Below, one piece after another: positions 55,937-63,108 of a stretch of DNA of 64,000 bases. The notes under the pieces are model-generated. The model saw nothing but the letters and a program-made list of their open reading frames with translations, had not been told where the DNA came from and did no database searches. Within the stretch, counting starts at the first letter, position 1, and each line of letters starts with the position of its first letter. This DNA is from JABMQB01 sp964408795 (GTDB lineage Bacteria > Bacteroidota > Bacteroidia > Bacteroidales > Prolixibacteraceae), in NCBI GenBank assembly GCA_964408795.1, contig CAYPAW010000102.1, positions 1-64,000 of the forward strand, read 5' to 3'. Both the position numbers and the translations under genes were made by a program.

Positions 55937-56811
55937 AGGAAATAACGGTAATGAGTGGAAAGGGAGGTGCAGGCAAAACAGTGGTTACTGCTGCTCTGGC
56001 CTCGATTGTGTCGGATGCTGTATTTTGTGATAACGATGTAGATGCTCCGGATTTGCACCTGATCCTTAATCCGAAAATCAGGGAGAGCCACGCTTTCGAA
56101 AGCAGTTTTGTAGCATCCATTGATGCAGAAGCATGTACCGGTTGTGGCGTATGTGTTGATTATTGCCGGTTCAACGCCATTCATCCAACTTCTGAGGGAA
56201 TCTATCGCATTGATCCTTTTCAGTGCGAAGGTTGTCGTTTGTGCGAACGCATATGTCCTGAGAAAGCCATTGCATCTAAAAAAAACAGTAACAATTTTTG
56301 GTTTTTATCCGATACACGATATGGTCCGCTGGTACATGCCTCCATGGCTCCAGGGGAAGAAAATTCCGGGAAGCTGGTAACCCATATTCGTAAAAAAGCC
56401 CGGCAAGTGGCTCAAGAACATGGAGCTGCATGGATTCTCAGCGATGGCCCTCCCGGTATAGGTTGTCCGGCTATCGCTTCTCTGACCGGAACCGATAGAG
56501 TCATTGTTGTGATTGAACCCAGCCTTTCCGGACTTCAGGATGCCGACCGGTTGATTCAGCTGATTAAAACCTTTGAAATTCCGGCTTATGCCGTAATCAA
56601 CAAATCCGACCTGAGTCTGCGAATTACCCGGAAGGTTAAAGAATACCTGAAAATTGAAAAAATCCCGCTCCTGGGAGAACTATTTTTCTCTGAAGATGTA
56701 GTGAAATCCGTTGCCTTGGGAAAAACCATCCCGGAATTTATGCCCCGGAGCTACATGAGCAGACAATTTTATGCCATTCGGGATCAATTGATGAAAAGAG
56801 ATAATAATTAG
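55933..56811 (+). CDS. MinD-type ATPase with inserted ferredoxin domain 2
   Basis: A 292-residue paralogue of the previous protein. It has Walker A MSGKGGAGKTVV, a ferredoxin insert with CTGCGVCVDYC (about 64-74) and CEGCRLCERIC (about 97-107), then SDGPPGIGCPA and VIEPSLSGLQDADR. The 4-base overlap with its partner and the shared architecture suggest a heterodimeric ATPase that carries up to four [4Fe-4S] clusters. The pairing recalls the two MinD-like ATPases next to the orange protein in Desulfovibrio. A row of 8-bp repeats begins at its stop codon. Confidence 0.92.
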   Translation: MKEITVMSGKGGAGKTVVTAALASIVSDAVFCDNDVDAPDLHLILNPKIRESHAFESSFVASIDAEACTGCGVCVDYCRFNAIHPTSEGIYRIDPFQCEGCRLCERICPEKAIASKKNSNNFWFLSDTRYGPLVHASMAPGEENSGKLVTHIRKKARQVAQEHGAAWILSDGPPGIGCPAIASLTGTDRVIVVIEPSLSGLQDADRLIQLIKTFEIPAYAVINKSDLSLRITRKVKEYLKIEKIPLLGELFFSEDVVKSVALGKTIPEFMPRSYMSRQFYAIRDQLMKRDNN

Positions 56812-56873
56812 ATAGTTAGATGCTCAGATGCTCAGATATTCAGATGCTCAGATGCTTAGATATTCGGATACTA
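56810..56873. repeat. Tandem 8-bp repeats (AGATGCTC/AGATATTC)
   Basis: Eight consecutive 8-base units: AGATAGTT, AGATGCTC twice, AGATATTC, AGATGCTC, AGATGCTT, AGATATTC and GGATACTA. Similar but decayed units may continue to about 56925. It lies between the ATPase gene and the FAD enzyme gene. It looks like a minisatellite, possibly slippage-prone; it could also serve as a protein-binding array. Confidence 0.85.
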
Positions 56874-56946
56874 AGAAGCTCTAATAATCCAGAATTCGAT
56901 ATTTAGATATTGTGAATAAAGAGATAACAACTTTAAAAATTAAATT

Positions 56947-58308
56947 ATGAAACATTATGATGTGATTATCATTGGCGGAGGTCCGGCAGCCATTATTTCC
57001 GGCGTAACAGCGAAGAAAAATTTTCCGGACAAAACATTTTTAATGATAAAAGAAGAGAGCAAGGGGCTTGTACCCTGCGGAATACCCTATGTATTTCACG
57101 ATCTCCAAGGACCGGAGAACAACCAAATGGGCCCCAAGCCTTTTGTAGATGCCGGAGGAGAAGTGCTGGTTGACACAGCCGTTAATGTAGACACTTCTGT
57201 TAAGACAGTAACCGTGGAATCGGGACAATCGTTCACTTACAATAAGCTGATCTTTGCTACCGGTTCCGTTCCCGTGGTTCCCAGTTTTATTCCGGGCTAT
57301 GATCTGCCGGAAGTGTTTTATGTGAAAAAAAGCTACCGGTACATTTCTGAACTTTATCATAAACTGGCAGATAAGAAAAAAATTGTGGTTGTCGGAGGAG
57401 GATTCATTGGTTCCGAGATTGCCGAACAGTTGGTTCAGGAAGGAAAACAAATAACCCTCATTGAAGGGGAAAAGAATTGCCTGTGTCTGGCTTTTTCCGA
57501 GGAACTCAGCGCTATTGCCACCGAACAGTTGAAAAAGGCAGGGGTTCTGGTGCGTACATCAACATTGGTAAAAGAAGTAATCGGAGAAAATGGGAAAGTC
57601 AAATCGGTAAAACTGGATAACGGAGAAAAGGTCGATGCCGATGCGGTAATTTTTTCTATTGGCTACAGACCCAATACGGAGATTGCCAAAAAAGCAGGAA
57701 TTCCATTAAACAGAACAGGAGCAATCATCGTGGATAATTACGAACGTTCTTCGGTTCCGGATGTATGCGCCATAGGTGATTGTTCCCAGAAAATTGGATT
57801 TCTGACAGGAAACCTGGATAACATTATGCTGGCATCTACTGCAACTGCAGAAGCCAGGGGATTAGGATACAACCTTTTTGGTATTAAAGTACGAAAAAAT
57901 TTCGTAGGAACACTGGGAGTTTTTTCCACACGGATCAATGGATTGGCGATGGCTGCAGCAGGCTTGAATGACAGAAATGGGAAACAGGCACACATCGATT
58001 TTATTGAGGCTAAATTTTCGGATTATGATACCCATCCTGTCAACTTTCACGAAACGCAATCCATAACCTGTAAGCTGTACGTTTCTCCATCCAACGGCAG
58101 CATTCTGGGTGGCGAAGTCTGGGGAGGCAAAATTGCCGGAACACTGATTAACATTATCAGCATGGCCATCCAGAAAGAAGTGACCGTTTATGAATTGATT
58201 TCCTACCAGATCGGCACCCATCCTTTGTTAACAGCTGCGCCTACAAAACCGGTCATGGTGAAGGCTGCTGAAGGGGCTATTGCACAGATTATGTCCCGGC
58301 AAAAATAA
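56947..58308 (+). CDS. FAD-dependent pyridine nucleotide-disulfide reductase (CoA-disulfide reductase/NADH oxidase-like)
   Basis: A 453-residue flavoenzyme. The FAD-binding motif GGGPAAIISG is at the N-terminus. The likely redox cysteine is in LVPCGIPYVF (about C44), as in single-cysteine CoA-disulfide reductases and NADH oxidases. The NAD(P)-binding motif is VVVGGGFIGSEIAEQL and the second FAD motif is VCAIGDCSQ. A C-terminal dimerisation domain follows, with GGEVWGGK. It is the last gene of the NifX/MinD run, 135 bases downstream, and could supply or remove electrons for the iron-sulfur ATPases. That role is inferred from context. Confidence 0.9.
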   Translation: MKHYDVIIIGGGPAAIISGVTAKKNFPDKTFLMIKEESKGLVPCGIPYVFHDLQGPENNQMGPKPFVDAGGEVLVDTAVNVDTSVKTVTVESGQSFTYNKLIFATGSVPVVPSFIPGYDLPEVFYVKKSYRYISELYHKLADKKKIVVVGGGFIGSEIAEQLVQEGKQITLIEGEKNCLCLAFSEELSAIATEQLKKAGVLVRTSTLVKEVIGENGKVKSVKLDNGEKVDADAVIFSIGYRPNTEIAKKAGIPLNRTGAIIVDNYERSSVPDVCAIGDCSQKIGFLTGNLDNIMLASTATAEARGLGYNLFGIKVRKNFVGTLGVFSTRINGLAMAAAGLNDRNGKQAHIDFIEAKFSDYDTHPVNFHETQSITCKLYVSPSNGSILGGEVWGGKIAGTLINIISMAIQKEVTVYELISYQIGTHPLLTAAPTKPVMVKAAEGAIAQIMSRQK

Positions 58309-58343
58309 AAGGATATAGAAGAAAGAAAAGGCTTAAAATTAAC

Positions 58344-58367
58344 AATCCCCGGAACCAACCGGGGATT
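58344..58367. terminator. Bidirectional hairpin between convergent genes
   Basis: AATCCCCGG (58344-58352) and CCGGGGATT (58359-58367) pair perfectly around AACCAA. It lies 35 bases after the FAD-enzyme stop and between two convergent genes, where a shared terminator is expected. There is no long T-run on either side, so termination strength is uncertain. Confidence 0.55.
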
Positions 58368-58443
58368 CATCGGGAAGAGGGGGTATTTCACTTCCCGATC
58401 GTCAGGGTGAATTGTTTCAATGCAAAGAATCAAGGAAAGCAAT

Positions 58444-59871
58444 TTATTCGAGTTGTATCCAGTCCCGGTTTTTAATATGGTTCGACAGCATGGTGTGAAG
58501 TTGTTGTATCAGCTGTTTGTTTGCCGGGTTTTCGGAAATATTAACGGTTTCTTCCGGATCTTCCGTACGATGATATAGCATCCGTGCCTGTACTTTTCCG
58601 TTTTCATCATTTCTCCATTCGGTATAGGTATAGGCTGGGGTAATCAGGGTTTCGCCTCTTATCCAACGGGCAAATACGGCCTTTTTCCAGGGTTGATCGG
58701 GATCATCCAGCAAGGGAACCATGCTCTTTCCCTGTACATGAAAAGGCAAAGGCAATCCGGCCAGTTCGCACAAGGTTGGGTATATATCGACATATTCCAC
58801 CAGAGCTGAGGTTCTCTGACCGGCCTTTTTCCCCGGGACCCTTAAAATCAGCGGTGTATGCAACACTTTTTCGAAATTGCAGTGTTTGCACCAGAGTCCG
58901 TGTTCTCCAAGATGCCAGCCATGGTCTCCCCAGAGAATGACAAGGGTATTTTCTGCCAGGCCCAATGTATCAAGAGCATCCAGAACCTTCCCAACCTGGG
59001 CATCGGTATAGCTGACACAGGCATAATAGCCATGCAGTAAGGTATGAGCGATTGAATCGGGTACCGGACCTTCCGGCGGAATGGAAAAATACGCCCGCAA
59101 CTCCCCAAAGTTATGCATTGCCTCATCCGGAGCATTCTCGGGCTTGCGCATAAATCCGGGCAATTCAATTTTTCGGGGATCATAGAGGTCCCAATACTTC
59201 TTGGGTGCATTGAAGGGCAAATGGGGTTTTAAAAAACCAACCGCCAGAAAAAATGATTGATTGGTCTCCCGAAGATGTTTTAAATGAGCAATGGCTTCAT
59301 TGGCAATTTTCCCGTCAAAATAAGCATCATCCGGGACATCAGCCCATTCGTAGGGAAATCCACGGGTTGTTCCGTGTTCTTCATGCAAGAGGTTTTTCTC
59401 TTTTCTGTAGTCGCGCCATCCGCTGACATTTTCAGCCTCCGGATACCACCGGTAATCCCAGCTTCCCTGCCCGTCCTGGAAATGATGGTATACTTTGCCC
59501 AGGGATATCGTTTGATAACCATGGTTTTTAAAGTGCATGGGAAGACTTACCGTACCCGGAACATCTTTGTCCTGCCAGCAATCGTAATTCAAGAATCGTT
59601 GCCGGTTGGGACGGATACCAGACAGGATACTTGCCCTTGAAGCACCGCAAACAGGAATGTTGCAATAAGCACGCGTGAAAACCATTCCCGACTCCCCCAG
59701 CTTATCAATCCGCGGTGAGACGATGTGCGAAGCCCCAAAAACTCCCAGCTCCGGGCGAAGATCGTCGACAGCGATAAATAATATATTGGGCGGAGAAGAA
59801 GACTGGCCACTGAGAACCGGGGGAAATAAAAAAAGGATCGAGATAAAAGCCAATAATTTTTTGAATTGCAT
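58444..59871 (-). CDS. Sulfatase (formylglycine-dependent, S1 family), exported
   Basis: A 475-residue exported enzyme with a signal peptide (about 1-22, ending at SGQ). The N-terminal metal site is NILFIAVDDLRPELG. The modification motif is C75-G-A-S-R79 in PVCGASRASILSG; the cysteine must be converted to formylglycine, in anaerobes by a radical SAM maturase. Further family marks are LPFNAPKKYWDLYD, LVILWGDHGWHLGEHG and the lysine of WCKHCNFEK. The overall pattern resembles iduronate-2-sulfatase-like members that act on glycosaminoglycan or algal sulfated glycans. The substrate is unproven. No maturase gene is visible in the window. Confidence 0.92.
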   Translation of the reverse strand: MQFKKLLAFISILFLFPPVLSGQSSSPPNILFIAVDDLRPELGVFGASHIVSPRIDKLGESGMVFTRAYCNIPVCGASRASILSGIRPNRQRFLNYDCWQDKDVPGTVSLPMHFKNHGYQTISLGKVYHHFQDGQGSWDYRWYPEAENVSGWRDYRKEKNLLHEEHGTTRGFPYEWADVPDDAYFDGKIANEAIAHLKHLRETNQSFFLAVGFLKPHLPFNAPKKYWDLYDPRKIELPGFMRKPENAPDEAMHNFGELRAYFSIPPEGPVPDSIAHTLLHGYYACVSYTDAQVGKVLDALDTLGLAENTLVILWGDHGWHLGEHGLWCKHCNFEKVLHTPLILRVPGKKAGQRTSALVEYVDIYPTLCELAGLPLPFHVQGKSMVPLLDDPDQPWKKAVFARWIRGETLITPAYTYTEWRNDENGKVQARMLYHRTEDPEETVNISENPANKQLIQQLHTMLSNHIKNRDWIQLE

Positions 59872-60067
59872 GATTTTCTGTTTTTCGTTCTTTGATATGC
59901 AAGATAAAAAAATTCAAGGACTGAACTACCTGTCCGGAAAGATTTTGAAGATCCGGAGGCCGTTAATAACTCATCGTTCAATGCATTGATTTCACTATCA
60001 GGCACCCCGAAGTTGCCAACGGGAAGATCCCATAGGCACTTCCGGTTGACCCATGGTGGGATGAAAT

Positions 60068-60754
60068 TTATTCTTCATGCACTTCAATAATCGGGAGAGT
60101 GTTGTTTTTTAATTCCTGATTCAGGACTGTCTGATAAAGGGTTGCATAAGCAGCGTGAATCCATACAATGGAGATAAATACGCCTACGAATAAAAAAATA
60201 ACCCCTGCAATGATTAGAAAGAAGGAAATAATGGCCATGAAAAATATTTTCCATCCGTGACCGCGGGTCATTTTCCAGCTTCTTTCAACAGCTTGCATGG
60301 GATCCAGTTTTTGATCCATAACAATAAAGGGAACAAAAGCTAACCGGCAGGCAACGATAATGCCGGGAATGATGAGCAACACGATTCCCAGGCCTACCAA
60401 TGCGAAGACGATCAGATTGGCAAGAATGATATTCACAAAGTTGGTTGTAAATCCGGAAAACAACTCTTTGATGTCCAACTCTTCTTCTCGCATGGCTTTG
60501 AGGAACAGGTAATTTTCTCCATAGGAAACTACCGGAACAACCAGGAGTCCCCATGCCAGGGCCAGCATGACCAGGGGAACCATCCAGAAATGAAAATGGT
60601 CTGCACGCCAGGTGGCCTGAAAAGGCCCGGTTACAACCCCTGTAATAATAACAATGATCAGCAGATAAAGGAACTTGTCAAACATTCTTTTCCATCCGAA
60701 ACTAAAACTTCCCCCGATAGAGGGTGTCAGTGTGTACACTTCTTTGGTTGTCAT
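60068..60754 (-). CDS. Integral membrane protein, DUF975/GPDP-membrane-domain-like
   Basis: A 228-residue inner-membrane protein with about five or six hydrophobic segments. The pattern FSFGWKRMFDKFLYLLIIVIITG, then LVVPVVSYGENYLFLKAMR, and FVPFIVMDQKLDPMQAVERSWKMTRGH near 140-165 fits the DUF975-like and glycerophosphodiester-phosphodiesterase membrane-domain families. The function is not known. It is divergent from a membrane-bound LuxR regulator, and the shared region contains a 17-bp direct repeat that may be an operator for both. Confidence 0.75.
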   Translation of the reverse strand: MTTKEVYTLTPSIGGSFSFGWKRMFDKFLYLLIIVIITGVVTGPFQATWRADHFHFWMVPLVMLALAWGLLVVPVVSYGENYLFLKAMREEELDIKELFSGFTTNFVNIILANLIVFALVGLGIVLLIIPGIIVACRLAFVPFIVMDQKLDPMQAVERSWKMTRGHGWKIFFMAIISFFLIIAGVIFLFVGVFISIVWIHAAYATLYQTVLNQELKNNTLPIIEVHEE

Positions 60755-60812
60755 TTTATCTTGTTTTCTGTTTAGCTTCTCGAAAATAGATCTGTTTTTC
60801 CGGAATTCCTTC

Positions 60813-60856
60813 CTACTTTGGTTGGAATCTGAATTTTCACTACTTTGGTAGGAATC
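60813..60856. promoter_or_regulatory. Direct-repeat operator candidate between divergent genes
   Basis: CTACTTTGGTTGGAATC (60813-60829) and CTACTTTGGTAGGAATC (60840-60856) differ at one base and start 27 bases apart. They lie 59-94 bases before the two divergent genes. Spaced direct repeats of this kind often bind a dimeric regulator; the LuxR-type protein encoded to the right is the obvious candidate. A TATATTG (about 60875) could be an imperfect -7 box. Confidence 0.6.
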
Positions 60857-60905
60857 AAGGGTTCAGGCTTTTTGTATATTGTTCCCTCAATACGAAAGTT
60901 GTGGT

Positions 60906-61859
60906 ATGGCTGAAAAATTAAAAATATTCCTGTTTGCAGCCCTTTTTATTGTATGCCTGGGAATTGTTGTCATTGGAATTCTGATATCGCATAACCTGAG
61001 CAGGATGCATAAACGATCCCATCTACAGACGCTGCTTTACCAACAGGTTTTTCTTTATACGTTTTTTCTTTATGGAGCCTGGGGGCGGATTTTCCTAAGC
61101 CAAGCGCTTATGAACCTGGAAGTAAGCCCTTCGATAATTAACAAAGCCTCTTTTTATCTTCCTTTTCTGGGTTTGCCTTTCCTGGTAGTCAGCTGGTATA
61201 TGCTGATTCGTTTTTTTTATGAAATCAAAGGGGATCGGTTTTCCAGGTCATTGACTCTGGGGTATTTTATTTTTTATGGTTTGATGATAACCCTGGGAGC
61301 CTGGTATATCAACACAGGAAACTTCCGTCAAATCGAAACACCGGAAATAATCCTTATCCGGTTGCTGGCAGTAATGAACCTGGTATCCAATGTTCTGATC
61401 ATCCCGGCTGTATGGTCTAGAAACCGGAAATCACCCAACGATTTTATTTTTCCCGGCAGGTATTTGCTTTATTATCTCATCGGTGTACTCGCCTATTCTG
61501 TTGGAATCTGGTTTATCAAAGAACATTACTGGATATGTGTAACCACCATCCTGGTTTTGTTTTCCGTCAGTGCCCTGATTCCGGTCTTCAGTATGGTGCA
61601 ATTAAAGAAAATTCCGGGTGATGGTCTGCCCGAAGAATCCGGATTTGCAGGATTTTGTTGTACTTATAAAATATCCAAACGGGAAGCTGAGATTATCCAA
61701 GAGATCTGTGCCGGCAAGTCCAATCAGGCTATTGCTGACACGTTGTTTATTACGCTACAGACGGTAAAGGATCATGTCCACCGGATTTATACCAAAACAG
61801 GAGCTAAAAACAGAATCCATCTGGCCAACCTTGTAAGAGAAACGGTCAGTAAAAAGTAA
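60906..61859 (+). CDS. Membrane-bound LuxR-type transcriptional regulator
   Basis: About 317 residues from ATG 60906 (MAEKLKIFLFAAL); an earlier TTG frame is less likely. The N-terminal 220 residues contain about seven hydrophobic segments. The C-terminal 60 residues form a LuxR/NarL helix-turn-helix: SKREAEIIQEICAGKSNQAI then LFITLQTVKDHVHRIYTKTG. It has no receiver domain, so the membrane part probably senses the signal. The paired direct repeat upstream suggests control of itself and the divergent membrane gene. Confidence 0.88.
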   Translation: MAEKLKIFLFAALFIVCLGIVVIGILISHNLSRMHKRSHLQTLLYQQVFLYTFFLYGAWGRIFLSQALMNLEVSPSIINKASFYLPFLGLPFLVVSWYMLIRFFYEIKGDRFSRSLTLGYFIFYGLMITLGAWYINTGNFRQIETPEIILIRLLAVMNLVSNVLIIPAVWSRNRKSPNDFIFPGRYLLYYLIGVLAYSVGIWFIKEHYWICVTTILVLFSVSALIPVFSMVQLKKIPGDGLPEESGFAGFCCTYKISKREAEIIQEICAGKSNQAIADTLFITLQTVKDHVHRIYTKTGAKNRIHLANLVRETVSKK

Positions 61860-62060
61860 ATCCGGATTTATTAGGAATGGATACAATCCTTGTGGGTATG
61901 ACGTAAATTTTGCAGGATGCCCTAAAAATAAGTTATACGGAGTGCCTTGTTTGCTTTCACCAATGAATCAGGATTCATGCCCAATGGAAGGCACACAAAA
62001 CAATAGGAATCATTTCCTGTTTTTTTGCGTATAAATAATTTACTTTTTTGCTTAACATTT

Positions 62061-62906
62061 ATGAATGAATTAGTCAACCAATTTATACAGTCATGGAATA
62101 AAAACCTGAAAGCTTTTCTAAGCATCAGCGTTGGAGTATTTCTTTTTATCCTCTTTTTTCAGCCGTTTCCTATCGACCGGTTTGAATTTAACAACCGGCT
62201 GATTTTTGTGGCAGGGATGGCAGCTATCCCATTCATTTGCATGTGCATCAGCAAAATAATATTCCACGGATTTTTTCCAAAAAAGGAAGAAATCCCTGAT
62301 GGCCTCATTTTTTCGGATTACCTGGAATATTTGTCTCTGTTTATAATCAATAGCGTTGCTTTAACCTTCTACCTGAAGTATGTAGGACTGGTTAAAATTA
62401 ATTTTTATATGATCTTTAAAATAGGAGCTATTTGCCTGGCCCCCCCTTTAATATTGAAGCTTTATGATTCATTTAATAAATTAAAGGAACAAAATATATT
62501 GCTTAAAAAAGATAACAGAAAATTCATGACCCAGTTGGAAAATTATCGGGAAGATTTTCTGAACAAAACGATTGAATTTCATTCTGACAACCAAAATGAG
62601 AACCTCGTTTTACCTATAACAGATGTAATTTTGATCCGTTCGGCAGATAATTATGTGGAAATACTTTTCCAGGAAGGAAAAGTCCTTAAGAGGAAATTAG
62701 TCAGGAATACTTTGCGGAACATCGAGATTCGGTTGAAACAATTTTCAGTGTTTGTACGCTGCCACCGGACATGTATTATTAACCGTCTTTTTGTGGAAAA
62801 ACTCCACTGGAATTATCAAAAACAATACATCTCCATAAAAGATTATTCAGAACAAGTACCCGTTTCGCGCCAGTATCTGTCTAAGCTCAGGGAATTGTTC
62901 AACTAA
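62061..62906 (+). CDS. Membrane-bound LytTR-family transcriptional regulator
   Basis: About 281 residues from ATG 62061 (MNELVNQFIQSW). The N-terminal half has about four hydrophobic segments (roughly 20-130), then a coiled-coil stretch (KLKEQNILLKKDNRKFMTQLE). The C-terminal LytTR DNA-binding domain runs from about 190 to the end: LPITDVILIRSADNYVEILF, LKRKLVRNTLRNIE, FVRCHRTCIINRLFVE. No receiver domain is present; such membrane LytTR proteins are common in Bacteroidota. Targets are not evident. The protein has no obvious partner kinase in the window. Confidence 0.88.
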   Translation: MNELVNQFIQSWNKNLKAFLSISVGVFLFILFFQPFPIDRFEFNNRLIFVAGMAAIPFICMCISKIIFHGFFPKKEEIPDGLIFSDYLEYLSLFIINSVALTFYLKYVGLVKINFYMIFKIGAICLAPPLILKLYDSFNKLKEQNILLKKDNRKFMTQLENYREDFLNKTIEFHSDNQNENLVLPITDVILIRSADNYVEILFQEGKVLKRKLVRNTLRNIEIRLKQFSVFVRCHRTCIINRLFVEKLHWNYQKQYISIKDYSEQVPVSRQYLSKLRELFN

Positions 62907-62977
62907 TTTCTGGGGTGAATGACAATGATCCCAAACTTTTTTTATCAGCCACAATTTTTTTTACCTGGCCCCTAATT

Positions 62978-63009
62978 TTTGGCCTTGCCATTTTGTATAA
63001 ATAATTTTG
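62978..63009 (+). promoter_or_regulatory. Promoter of the radical SAM gene
   Basis: TTTG at 62978-62981, a 20-base spacer and TAATTTTG at 63002-63009 form a consensus Bacteroidota promoter. The transcription start would fall only about 10 bases before the ATG of a 25-codon ORF and about 90 bases before the radical SAM start. Confidence 0.6.
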
Positions 63010-63024
63010 ATAATGTATTCTGCA

Positions 63025-63102
63025 ATGAAACGAGTACTCATCCCGGATTATATGGACGGGACGATGTACTCCCTGAGTTATTTTTTGAAAAATTTAAAAT
63101 AG
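63025..63102 (+). CDS. 25-codon ORF just upstream of the radical SAM gene
   Basis: ATG 63025 to TAG 63102, 25 residues beginning MKRVLIPDYMDGTMYSLSYF. It ends 6 bases before the radical SAM start and begins right after a good promoter, so it would be the first thing translated on that transcript. It could be a leader peptide, a small functional protein or chance. I see no cysteine, core peptide repeat or leader-cleavage motif that would prove a peptide natural product. Confidence 0.3.
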   Translation: MKRVLIPDYMDGTMYSLSYFLKNLK

Positions 63103-63108
63103 TAAGGC

